A stretch of DNA of 64,000 nucleotides from assembly GCF_022524485.1 (NCBI RefSeq), contig NZ_JAKXMK010000022.1:1-64000 (forward strand), read 5' to 3'. A program made the position numbers and the translations under genes. Of the stretch, positions 35,071 to 42,520 are shown one piece after another (the stretch's first letter is position 1; the number at the start of each line of letters is the position of its first letter). The stretch is from Pseudonocardia alaniniphila. Lineage in GTDB: Bacteria; Actinomycetota; Actinomycetes; Mycobacteriales; Pseudonocardiaceae. The notes beneath the pieces were generated by a model. The model made no database searches, had not been told where the DNA came from, and saw only the letters and a program-made list of their open reading frames with translations.

Positions 35071-35214
35071 ATGTCAACTCTACTGTGGATCATCGCCGTG
35101 GTTCTGGTGATCGCCGGCGTGCTCGCGATCCTCCGTAAGCAGCTCATCTGGGGAATCGTGCTCATCATCGTCGGCCTGCTCGTCGGACCCGGTGGCGTCA
35201 GCATCTTCACTTGA
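35071..35214 (+). CDS. GPGG-motif small membrane protein
   Basis: 47 residues: MSTLLWIIAVVLVIAGVLAI, then RKQLIWGIVLIIVGLLV and the end GPGGVSIFT. Two short helices are joined by a basic turn. The GPGGxSxF ending is a recognised family of tiny actinobacterial membrane proteins without a known function. Longer upstream starts would give an unnatural N-terminus. Confidence 0.8.
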   Translation: MSTLLWIIAVVLVIAGVLAILRKQLIWGIVLIIVGLLVGPGGVSIFT

Positions 35215-35250
35215 TGCCGAGAGCACGTATCGGTGGCCGCTCGCTGATGG

Positions 35251-35739
35251 TCAGCGGGCGGCCACCGCCGACTCGATCGCCTCCCACCGCTTCGCGTTCA
35301 GGCGGGCGTCGGCCAGTGCGTCGTGTGCGTCGGAGGTGGGCGGCGGGAGCGGGGGACGTCCGGCGTCCTCCCAGCGCTGCCGGAGCTCACGGGTGAACCG
35401 GGGCAACGCGCGCGGCAACGCCGGCATCGCGCCCCACAGCTGGCAGAGCGCCACGTGGTCGTACGCGGCGATCCAGGCCCAGAGCTCGACGTCGCCGGGG
35501 GCCGAGGTCAGGAACTCCAGCAGGTCGGCACGCAGCCGGGCGCGTGAGCGCCAGGCCTGATCCGCCGGGGAGGGAAGCTTGGGTAGGACGTGAGCCCGCA
35601 CCCAGTCGCCTGCCCGGGATGGGTCGAACTCCGTGGACACGGCGTAGAACTCGCGGCCGTCCTCTCCGACCACGCCGATCGACACCAGGTCGATCGTCGT
35701 GCCGTCCTCGATGAACTCGCAGTCGTAGAAGAAGCGCAT
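35251..35739 (-). CDS. 3'-5' exoribonuclease, RNase AS type (Rv2179c-like)
   Basis: 162-residue DEDDh-fold exoribonuclease. The first acidic pair is in RFFYDCEFIEDG (D and E), a middle Asp is in AYDHVALCQLWG and the final H/D pair is in SDAHDALADARLN. The M. tuberculosis counterpart trims poly(A)-rich RNA 3' ends. ATG at 35739 was chosen because the family begins with MRFFYDCEFIEDG; upstream residues are not conserved in type. The 196 bp after its start hold no gene I can support. Confidence 0.9.
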   Translation of the reverse strand: MRFFYDCEFIEDGTTIDLVSIGVVGEDGREFYAVSTEFDPSRAGDWVRAHVLPKLPSPADQAWRSRARLRADLLEFLTSAPGDVELWAWIAAYDHVALCQLWGAMPALPRALPRFTRELRQRWEDAGRPPLPPPTSDAHDALADARLNAKRWEAIESAVAAR

Positions 35740-35934
35740 ATCCGTCCTGTTCCCGCTGGTCGACGCACGACCGGCCACCTTCGGTCCGCACCGGACGGGC
35801 GTGCCGGGCCGTGCCGGCGGGCGCCAGGCGGCCCGGTCGTTCCGAGCGGGGCATCGATGACTGTATGTGGCGGTTCGTGATCGCTGCCGCCGAGTGTCCC
35901 GGCCGGCACACCTCGATGAGGCCGAACGGGCGCC

Positions 35935-36567
35935 TTAACGACCCGCGTCCGTGCCCGGCTGGGTGCGGCCGGACCCGCGCACGCAGGTGCCGTCGGCAGC
36001 CAGCTGTGTGCCGGCAGGGCACGAAGGTTGAAAGATCGACGTGCGGCGCGTCGTGGTGGCGGGAGAGGTGGTCCGTGTGGACCGAGTCGCCGTTGTCGTC
36101 GGGGGCGGCGCGGCGGTGGTGGTGGCCGGAGGAGGCGGCGGGGGCGGAGCCGGCTGCTGCGGAGTGGCGCTAGGAGTGGCCGGGCGCCTGACCTTGGTCG
36201 CCACAACGGCGGCTCGCTCCGTCTCCGGCTCCGGCTTCGCGGTCGGCTCCGCGGGTGGCGGGGCGTCGGTGGTCGCCTGCGGCACGGCCGCATAGGTGGA
36301 GGGAACGGAGGCGAGAAGCGGCTTCTCGGGGCCGCGCACGGAGGCCGACCACGCCGTGGTGCCCCCGACCACCATCACCGCGACCACGCCGAACACCGCC
36401 CATGGCGCCATCCTGCGGACCCAGCTCTGCGGCGGGGCGGGCGGCGGGCTCGTCACCACCTGGACGTGCGAGGTGGGTATGTCCTCGAGGCGGACGATTG
36501 ACGTCGGTGAGTCATCGCCGGAAGAAGGGGCGTTGTCCCGTCTGACCACATTGACCCATCGCGGCAC
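35935..36567 (-). CDS. Single-pass membrane protein with Pro/Thr-rich exterior, unknown function
   Basis: 210 residues. A polar N-terminus, one helix (MAPWAVFGVVAVMVVGGTTAW, about 53-72) and a low-complexity Ala/Pro/Thr exterior with a polyproline block end in CPAGTQLAADGTCV, whose two cysteines may form a small disulphide loop. I do not recognise a family. GTG at 36567 is six bases after TACCCT, consistent with a leaderless transcript. Confidence 0.7.
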   Translation of the reverse strand: MPRWVNVVRRDNAPSSGDDSPTSIVRLEDIPTSHVQVVTSPPPAPPQSWVRRMAPWAVFGVVAVMVVGGTTAWSASVRGPEKPLLASVPSTYAAVPQATTDAPPPAEPTAKPEPETERAAVVATKVRRPATPSATPQQPAPPPPPPPATTTAAPPPTTTATRSTRTTSPATTTRRTSIFQPSCPAGTQLAADGTCVRGSGRTQPGTDAGR

Positions 36568-36627
36568 CGGGCAAGGGTATTACACCGATTGCTGGAGCTT
36601 CGTCCAAGTGGGTGTAACCGACACGGC

Positions 36628-37383
36628 CTAGCTTGCGCGGGCTTTCGGAAGGCCGTCTCCGGAGTGGCCGTCCGCGCTCGATTCCTGGGGATCCGCGAGC
36701 TTCGCCTTGGCCGCGCGTTCCTTGACGGACGCCGCGTACATGTCGACGTATGTCTGCCCCGATAGCTCCATGAGGGCATACATGATCTCGTCGGTCATCG
36801 AGCGCTCGATGAATCGGTCGCCCGCCATCCCCGAGTAACGGGAGAAGTCGAGCGGCTCCCCGATCTTGATGTGCACCTTACGGGGGCGCCACATTCTCGA
36901 ACCGATCGGGTTGACCTTGTCCGTGCCGATCATGGCCACCGGAATGACGGGGACGGCAGCCTCCAGCGTCATCCTGGCGATGCCCGTCTTCCCCTTGTAG
37001 AGACGCCCGTCGGGCGACCGCGTGCCCTCGGGGTAGATCCCGAGCAGCTTGTCCTCGCGCAGCAGCCGCACCGCGGTGTCCATCGCCGCCTGCGCGGCGG
37101 AACCCCCGGACCGGTCGATCGGCACCTGGCCGACACCGGAGAAGAACATCTTCTTCATCCGGCCGACGAGCCCCGGCTGGATGAAGTACTCGCGCTTGGC
37201 GAGGAACGTGATCCGCCGCGGGACGAGCAGCGGGAGGAAGAACGAGTCGACGACGGCGAGGTGGTTGCTGGCGAGGATGGCGCCGCCGCGCTCCGGGACG
37301 TTCCCGACTCCCTCGATGGTCGGCCGGCAGAAGAGCCGCAGCAGAGGACCGAGGAGCACGAACTTGGACCACCAGTACAGCAC
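36628..37383 (-). CDS. 1-acyl-sn-glycerol-3-phosphate acyltransferase (PlsC family)
   Basis: 251-residue membrane-associated acyltransferase. The catalytic H-x4-D motif is in SNHLAVVDS and the glycerol-phosphate site in YPEGTRS; FYVPVID-like GQVPIDRSGG and PVIPVAMIG follow. GTG at 37383 (LYWWSKFVLLGP...) matches the usual family start, with GGAGGGGGC upstream; the frame stays open for 46 more codons. Equivalent in position to Rv2182c. Likely phosphatidic-acid synthesis, though mannolipid acylation cannot be excluded. Confidence 0.9.
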   Translation of the reverse strand: MLYWWSKFVLLGPLLRLFCRPTIEGVGNVPERGGAILASNHLAVVDSFFLPLLVPRRITFLAKREYFIQPGLVGRMKKMFFSGVGQVPIDRSGGSAAQAAMDTAVRLLREDKLLGIYPEGTRSPDGRLYKGKTGIARMTLEAAVPVIPVAMIGTDKVNPIGSRMWRPRKVHIKIGEPLDFSRYSGMAGDRFIERSMTDEIMYALMELSGQTYVDMYAASVKERAAKAKLADPQESSADGHSGDGLPKARAS

Positions 37384-37564
37384 CTGGGCGTGCCCCCTCC
37401 ACCTCGACGGCGTCAGCCTACGGACGCGCGTCACACGGCGACAACGGGCTCTGTCGATCGCACCGAACCGGGGAGCGCGCTTCTCCTCTTCCCAGCGCCG
37501 GCATGTCAGGATGGTGAGCACAGCGGGGGGCTTGGATGCGGGCCGCAGGTCGAAAGGAGGCCGC

Positions 37565-38005
37565 GTGGACCGGGATCCCGACGAGCGCGCGCAGCCCGAC
37601 GGTGGCGGTCGGACGCCGGACGAGTTCGACGCGATCGTGGCGGAGTTGCGCCGCGATGGTCACGTGCCCGAATGGCCCGCTGCCCCGGAGCCGGCGGGAT
37701 CGCTGTTCGAGTCCCGGCCCGTCCCGATGCCGGAGCCGGCCCCCGCCGCCGACGACGAGCACTTCGTCCCGCCGGAGCCGCCCCCGCTGCCGCGGCTCGG
37801 CCCGCCCGCGATCGTCGGTCTGGTGCTGCTCGGCCTCGGTCTCGTGCTGGTCGTGGCCCCCGACTGGATCGGGGTCCCGTCGCTCTACGGGCTGCCGCTC
37901 GGACTCGTCGCGCTCGCTGCCGGGATCGGGTGGCTCGTGCTGCGGCTGTGGCCGGACCCACCCGGTACAGAGCAGGACGAGGGCGACGACGGCGCCGTGG
38001 TCTGA
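37565..38005 (+). CDS. Hypothetical membrane protein with acidic N-terminus
   Basis: 146 residues starting at GTG, six bases after AAAGGAGG. The first half is acidic and proline-rich (DEFDAIVAELRRDGHVPEWP), followed by two closely spaced helices (about 84-125) and an acidic tail. No domain is recognised beyond this layout. It is convergent with the ROK kinase gene and divergent from the acyltransferase. Confidence 0.75.
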   Translation: MDRDPDERAQPDGGGRTPDEFDAIVAELRRDGHVPEWPAAPEPAGSLFESRPVPMPEPAPAADDEHFVPPEPPPLPRLGPPAIVGLVLLGLGLVLVVAPDWIGVPSLYGLPLGLVALAAGIGWLVLRLWPDPPGTEQDEGDDGAVV

Positions 38006-38034
38006 CGCCCGGCCCGACCGCCGGACGCGACCGT

Positions 38035-39000
38035 TCAGGACAGCACGACCTCGCGCGCGAGCTGTGCCGCGCCCACCACAGCGGCCGCCTCGCCGAGCTG
38101 GGCGGTGCGGATCCGTGCGAGCGGGCGACGCCCCGCGCCTGTGACGGTGGCGGCGTAGTGCTCGCGGGCCTCATCGAGGAACAGTGGGGCCGACTCCGAC
38201 ACCCCGCCCCCGATGACCACGAGCTCGGGGTCGAACACGTCCGCCACCAGAGCGAGCCCTTCCCCCAGCCACCGGGCCAGCTCGTCCATGGCGGCGCATG
38301 CCACCGGGTCGCCGTCGCGGGCGGCCGCGGCCACCCGCTGGCCCGTGACGCGTCCGGGGTCGCCTGCGACGAGCCTGCGCAGCACCGGTGACCGTCCGGG
38401 GTCTCGCGCCAGCAGCTCGACGGCGGTGGTGGCCAGCGCCGTACCGCTGCAGTACCGCTCCCAGCAGCCGTTCTTGCCGCACGGGCACGGACGCCCCTCC
38501 GGCACGACACGCAGGTGCCCCAGTTCGGGTGCCACCCCGAAGGCGCCGCGGTAGAGCTGCCCGTCGATGAGCAGGGCCGACCCGATGCCGGTGCCCAGCG
38601 CGACGAAGACCGTGGTGGACGCGCCGGATGCGGCCCCGAAGTGGCGCTCGGCCAGCGCCGCCGCGTTGGCGTCGTGCTCGACGACGACGGGCAGCCCGAC
38701 ACGTTCGGCGATCCGGTCGGCGACGGGGGCGTCACGCCAGGACAGGTGCGGCGCGAACCGGACCCCGCGCCGGTCCGGCGTCACGAACCCGGCCAGGGCG
38801 AGCCCCACGGCCCCGATCCGGTACCGGCCGGCCAGTTCGGCGATGACGCCGGCCAGCGCCGCCTCCAGCGCCGCCTCACTCCGCGGGGTCGGAGTGCGCG
38901 CGGTGTCGTGAACGTTCCCCTCGGCGTCGACGACGCCGGCCCGCACGCTCGTTCCCCCGACATCGACACCAACAGTCAGCACAGGAGCAGACACAGCCAC
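38035..39000 (-). CDS. ROK family sugar kinase (probable glucokinase)
   Basis: 321 residues with the ATP motif VGVDVGGTSVRAGVVD, sugar-binding VEHDANAAALAERHFG, and the ROK zinc motif CPCGKNGCWERYCSG. No N-terminal helix-turn-helix is present, so it is an enzyme, not a repressor. Glucokinase is most likely, but other hexoses are possible. GTG at 39000 was chosen; another GTG is two codons later. A small Cys-rich gene ends 22 bp upstream. Confidence 0.88.
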   Translation of the reverse strand: MAVSAPVLTVGVDVGGTSVRAGVVDAEGNVHDTARTPTPRSEAALEAALAGVIAELAGRYRIGAVGLALAGFVTPDRRGVRFAPHLSWRDAPVADRIAERVGLPVVVEHDANAAALAERHFGAASGASTTVFVALGTGIGSALLIDGQLYRGAFGVAPELGHLRVVPEGRPCPCGKNGCWERYCSGTALATTAVELLARDPGRSPVLRRLVAGDPGRVTGQRVAAAARDGDPVACAAMDELARWLGEGLALVADVFDPELVVIGGGVSESAPLFLDEAREHYAATVTGAGRRPLARIRTAQLGEAAAVVGAAQLAREVVLS

Positions 39001-39022
39001 CCGGGGAGTCTCCCGCCGGCGG

Positions 39023-39385
39023 TCATCCGGCCTCCTGCCCACGATCGATCGGAATGTGCTGCACGCGTCGTGCCGGCTCAGCCGGTTCGGGATCGGGTGG
39101 CCCGCCGGAACTCGCCGGCGTGCCTTCCTCGAGCGCTGCCCGCAGCACCGCGAGCAGCCCCGCGGCGTGCGTGGCGAGCCGTCCCGCGAGCTCGGGGTGG
39201 TCGCCCCGCAACGCCGCGAGAAGGGCGCACACCGGGCAGTTCGCGCAGGTCTCGGGTGTGCGGCCGGTTGGTTCGACGCGCAGCCGCTCCACCAGGGGCT
39301 CGACCTTGCCGAGCGCGCTCAGGGCGAAGGCACGCAGTTCGGCGCTGAGCCCGCTGTGGTCGCCGCAGCCTCCCGTGCCGGTCAC
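39023..39385 (-). CDS. Small cysteine-motif protein coupled to the ArsA-like ATPase
   Basis: 120 residues, with the compact motif TCANCPVCALLAALRGDHPE at about 46-65; its three close cysteines could bind a metal. The rest is helical and then proline-rich. Its GTG overlaps the stop of the ArsA-like gene (GTGA), so the two are translated together. I do not know a function; the coupling suggests an accessory role for the ATPase. Confidence 0.72.
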   Translation of the reverse strand: MTGTGGCGDHSGLSAELRAFALSALGKVEPLVERLRVEPTGRTPETCANCPVCALLAALRGDHPELAGRLATHAAGLLAVLRAALEEGTPASSGGPPDPEPAEPARRVQHIPIDRGQEAG

Positions 39386-40608
39386 CGGAACCAGACCGCA
39401 GGGTCAGGGGTGAACGCCACCCGCAGATCATCGCCGGAGAGGCGGGCGCCGCTCACGGTGCACCGGCGCAACACCGACGGCAGCGCGACCATGCGGCGCG
39501 TGCCGCCCGCGGTAACGGCGAGGTCGTCGTCGACGCGGCTGAGGTCCAGCGCGCCGACGCCGGCACCCGGGAGGTGCATCACGAGCTCGAACTCGGAGTC
39601 GAGCGACTTGCCCTGCCCGGCCGTGCGCTGCACCTGCAACAGCGGTTCGGGCGCCCCGCCCGCGGGTGGGACGGGATCGCTCGTGCCGTACAGGGACTGC
39701 GCCACCTCCAGCAGCGCCTCGACGCCGGTGGGCTCCTCAGCGGTGTGGACGGCGGTGCGCAGCGGCACCGGCACCGCGCCCAGCTCGGCGAGCACGGCCT
39801 GCTGCTCGGTGTGCCGGACGCGCAGCCACCGAGCGGCCGGGCCACGCAACGAGGACGGCGGCCGCGGCACGACCCGGTTGGCGACCAGCCCGTCGACGTG
39901 CAGCCCGTGCAGCGCGAGCGCGGTGAGCGTGCGACGGGTCTCGGCGACCACCACGCGTTCCGGGGTGAGGACGAGCCGGATCGAGGTCCTGCGGTGGTCG
40001 GCGAGCATCGTGCGCAGGCCGTCGAGCTGCTCGGCCAGCGTGTCGAGGGCGTCGATCGTGCGGTCCCAGGCCGACTGCGCCTCACGTCCCGCACCGGACA
40101 GGCCGGCGAGCAGGCCGCGCACGGCGCGACGGTGGGCCGGGAACAGTCGCTCCAGGTAGCCCGACATCGCCTCGGGCAGGGCGAGCAGCCGCAGCGTCTC
40201 GGCCGTGGGTCCACAGTCGACGACCACGACCTCCCACGGCCCGGTCTCCGCCGCCCGGCGCACCTCGCCGAGGGCGAGCAGCTCCTCGACGCCGGGCAGC
40301 ACCGTCAGCTCGTCGGCGACCAGCTCGTCGACGCCCGCCCCGGCCAGGAGCGTGCGTAGATGGGCCCGCAGGCCGGTCCAGGAGCCGTCGAGCAGCGCCC
40401 TGGTGTCGATGTGTGCCGCGGAGAGACCTGGTTCGAGCTCCAACGGTTCGCCGCTGAGCTCGACCGCCAACGCATCGCCGAGCGAGTGCGCCGGATCAGT
40501 CGAGACGACCAATACCTTGCGACCCGCACGCGCGAGCAGCGCGGCAGTGGCCGCAGCGAGAGTCGTCTTTCCGACGCCCCCCTTGCCCGTGAACATGACG
40601 ACACGCAC
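39382..40608 (-). CDS. ArsA/Get3-family ATPase
   Basis: 408-residue P-loop ATPase. Walker A is FTGKGGVGKTT at the N-terminus, switch I STDPAHSLGDA, and switch II VVVVDCGPTAETLRLL. No ArsA cysteine trio for arsenite is evident, and no ars genes are near, so a Get3-like or actinobacterial-specific role is more probable. Rv2184c is the positional equivalent. The GTG lies seven bases after TACTCT, suggesting a leaderless message. Confidence 0.85.
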   Translation of the reverse strand: MRVVMFTGKGGVGKTTLAAATAALLARAGRKVLVVSTDPAHSLGDALAVELSGEPLELEPGLSAAHIDTRALLDGSWTGLRAHLRTLLAGAGVDELVADELTVLPGVEELLALGEVRRAAETGPWEVVVVDCGPTAETLRLLALPEAMSGYLERLFPAHRRAVRGLLAGLSGAGREAQSAWDRTIDALDTLAEQLDGLRTMLADHRRTSIRLVLTPERVVVAETRRTLTALALHGLHVDGLVANRVVPRPPSSLRGPAARWLRVRHTEQQAVLAELGAVPVPLRTAVHTAEEPTGVEALLEVAQSLYGTSDPVPPAGGAPEPLLQVQRTAGQGKSLDSEFELVMHLPGAGVGALDLSRVDDDLAVTAGGTRRMVALPSVLRRCTVSGARLSGDDLRVAFTPDPAVWFR

Positions 40609-40644
40609 GAGGCGGAGAGTAACCGCGAGATGGCCGACGACCAG

Positions 40645-41085
40645 TCACGGGGCGCTTTCGACCCGCCGCTTCAGCCCTTTGAGAGCGGTGTCGATGATCA
40701 CCTTCTCGGCCTTGCGGCGCAACATTCCGATCATCGGGATGTTCAGATCAACAGCGAGGCTGTAGGTGACGGTCGTCTCAGACCCCGTCCCTACCACGGT
40801 ATATGACCCGTTCTGGGCCTTTTGGATCTGGCCCTTCACCAGCGTCCAGCTCACCGACCTCGCATCGGGCGCCCACGTGTAGTCGAGTGTGTAGGAGTCC
40901 TTGATCGGACCGGCGTCCATCGTGAACTTCACTCTTTCGGCGCGCCCGTTCGGGTCACTGCCGAGCACCTCGACGCTCTTCACCTGAGAAGCCCACTCCG
41001 GGTAGGCCGGGAAGTCGGCGATCACCGCCATGACGCGCTCCGGCGCCGCGGCAATGGTGATCGTGGATGTCGTAGCGTCGGCCAT
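40645..41085 (-). CDS. SRPBCC (START-like) family protein
   Basis: 146 residues, SRPBCC fold: MADATTSTITIAAAPERVMA, then FPAYPEWASQVKSVEVLG and a C-terminal amphipathic helix (RRKAEKVIIDTALKGLKRRV). The family holds hydrophobic ligands in a deep cavity; the ligand is unknown. Rv2185c is the positional counterpart. The ATG follows TAGCCT by six bases, so the mRNA is probably leaderless. Confidence 0.87.
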   Translation of the reverse strand: MADATTSTITIAAAPERVMAVIADFPAYPEWASQVKSVEVLGSDPNGRAERVKFTMDAGPIKDSYTLDYTWAPDARSVSWTLVKGQIQKAQNGSYTVVGTGSETTVTYSLAVDLNIPMIGMLRRKAEKVIIDTALKGLKRRVESAP

Positions 41086-41086
41086 A

Positions 41087-41194
41087 GCGGCAGGCTACCG
41101 AAGGGCCTCGGGCAGATCCGAACATCGATACCGAAGGGTCGCTAAGCGGGCCCCAACATCGACACCGACGGGTCACCCAGCGGGCCCGAACATC
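41087..41194. repeat. 34-bp imperfect tandem repeat
   Basis: AACATCGATACCGAAGGGTC begins at 41121, recurs with changes at 41155, and a third copy starts at 41189 (AACATCACC), each 34 bp apart. An earlier partial copy (TACCGAAGGG at 41096) is 33 bp ahead. Copies share an AGCGGGCCC end. The array lies between the SRPBCC gene promoter and the phosphoesterase stop codon. Confidence 0.8.
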
Positions 41195-41215
41195 ACCTAC
41201 TGCGACATCCGGGGA

Positions 41216-42004
41216 TCACCAGCGCAGCACGTAAGGCACGCCGGTTCGGCGGAAGTGCCCGACGTTGACGCACTCGGTGCGGCCCACCCGCGCCCTCGGT
41301 GCCAGAGGCTGGTGGACGTGCCCGAACAGAGCGGCCCGCGGCCGGTCCCGGCGGACGACGTCGAGCAATGCGGGCGCCGCGGCCTCGGGGCGGCGGGAGA
41401 CCACGTCGTAGGCCAGCTCCGCAACCGAGGGCGGGACATGGCTGCACAGCACGTCGACAGGGTCCAGCGCGCGGACGGTGGCCGCGTACTCCTCGAAGGG
41501 CAGCAGGTGCGGCGTCCAGGGACCGCTGGAGAGCACCGTCTGCCCCGGTGGCAGCGGCACGCCCCCGACGAACCCGATCCGCAGCCCGCCCACCGTGACC
41601 ACGTGCCCGTCCGGCAGGTGGAGCCCGGGCCGCTCGTACTCCGGCCACAGCCGCGGGAGATCGACGTTGCCCGGGATGGCGTAGGTCGGGACGGTCATCG
41701 CCGCGAACAGCCGGTCGTACTGCTCACGCACGGCCTGCTCGAGCACGGCGTCGGCATCGGCGATGCGTGACCACGCGTCCTTGACGTAGGCGACGAGCTC
41801 GCTGCGGGCACCGTTGGTGCGCAGATGTGCGAAGCGGATGCTCACCTCGGGGCCGAGCACGCGCCCGAGGATCCCGGCGGCGGGATTGCCGTAGTCGACG
41901 TAGTCGATGAGGTCGCCCAGCACGAGCAGCGCGTCGGCACCGTCCCCCGCCCGGGCCAGCGCCTCCACGTTGCCGTGCACATCGGACACCACGTGCACGC
42001 GCAT
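41216..42004 (-). CDS. Calcineurin-like metallophosphoesterase
   Basis: 262 residues with the metal-site series VVSDVHGNVEAL (DxH), LVLGDLIDY (GD), PGNVD (GNxD variant), CSHVPPS and GHVHQPLAPR (GHxH). Substrate unknown. ATG at 42004 was preferred to TTG at 42013; a TAGGTT seven bases ahead of it fits a leaderless start. It ends 11 bp before a second SRPBCC-like gene. Confidence 0.88.
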   Translation of the reverse strand: MRVHVVSDVHGNVEALARAGDGADALLVLGDLIDYVDYGNPAAGILGRVLGPEVSIRFAHLRTNGARSELVAYVKDAWSRIADADAVLEQAVREQYDRLFAAMTVPTYAIPGNVDLPRLWPEYERPGLHLPDGHVVTVGGLRIGFVGGVPLPPGQTVLSSGPWTPHLLPFEEYAATVRALDPVDVLCSHVPPSVAELAYDVVSRRPEAAAPALLDVVRRDRPRAALFGHVHQPLAPRARVGRTECVNVGHFRRTGVPYVLRW

Positions 42005-42014
42005 GGTCGCCAAC

Positions 42015-42443
42015 CTACGTCGGGGGCTCCCCCGGCGCGCGACCCGCCTCCAGCCTGTCCTTGCAGGCGAACGCGATGGCCTTGGCCGCGCGCTGGCGCC
42101 TGCGGGCCTCCGCTGCGGCGCGGCGCGGTGACGCCGGGCGCGGCGCGCCGTCCGGTCCGGCCGGGTCGGCGCGCAGGAAGTAGTGCAGCACGGTCCCGTC
42201 GAGCACGGGCTCCAGCCAGACCTCCATGCTGCCGACGAGCGCGCCCTGCACCGTCCAGCGCACCCCCTCCGCGCCGCGGTCGGTCATCACCTCGAGGCGC
42301 AGATCGGGCCACAGCACGGGCCACCGCGCCGGTTGGGCGAACTCGGCGGCCACCACTTCCGGCGCCACGGCGAGAAACGTCTCGTCCACCACGTCCACCG
42401 ACGGCATGCACGCAGCGTGCCGGATCTGCCGCGGTATGCGCAC
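42015..42443 (-). CDS. Polyketide cyclase/SRPBCC-like protein
   Basis: 142 residues. The start is GTG at 42443, five bases after GGGAGGG; a later ATG at 42407 has no ribosome site. The fold is suggested by DETFLAVAPEVVAAEFAQPARWP, WTVQGALVGSMEVWLEP and HYFLRADP strands, and the basic C-terminal tail is rich in Arg and Lys. Equivalent by position to Rv2186c. Divergent from the fadD15-like gene with 77 bp between, which holds a TAGGTT -10 candidate at 42474. Confidence 0.8.
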   Translation of the reverse strand: MRIPRQIRHAACMPSVDVVDETFLAVAPEVVAAEFAQPARWPVLWPDLRLEVMTDRGAEGVRWTVQGALVGSMEVWLEPVLDGTVLHYFLRADPAGPDGAPRPASPRRAAAEARRRQRAAKAIAFACKDRLEAGRAPGEPPT

Positions 42444-42520
42444 TCGACCCTCCCTACGGGGAGATCTGCACGGTAGGTTGCCGTGAACCACAGCCAGCGC
42501 AGGCCAGGAGGTCAACGCCC

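Noticed and set aside
39382..40608. Arsenite efflux ATPase of an ars operon
   Set aside because: No arsB, arsC or arsR near and no cysteine trio for arsenite in the ATPase.
41121..41194. 34-bp repeats as a CRISPR array
   Set aside because: Copies are contiguous with no unique spacers, divergent in sequence, and no cas gene is near.
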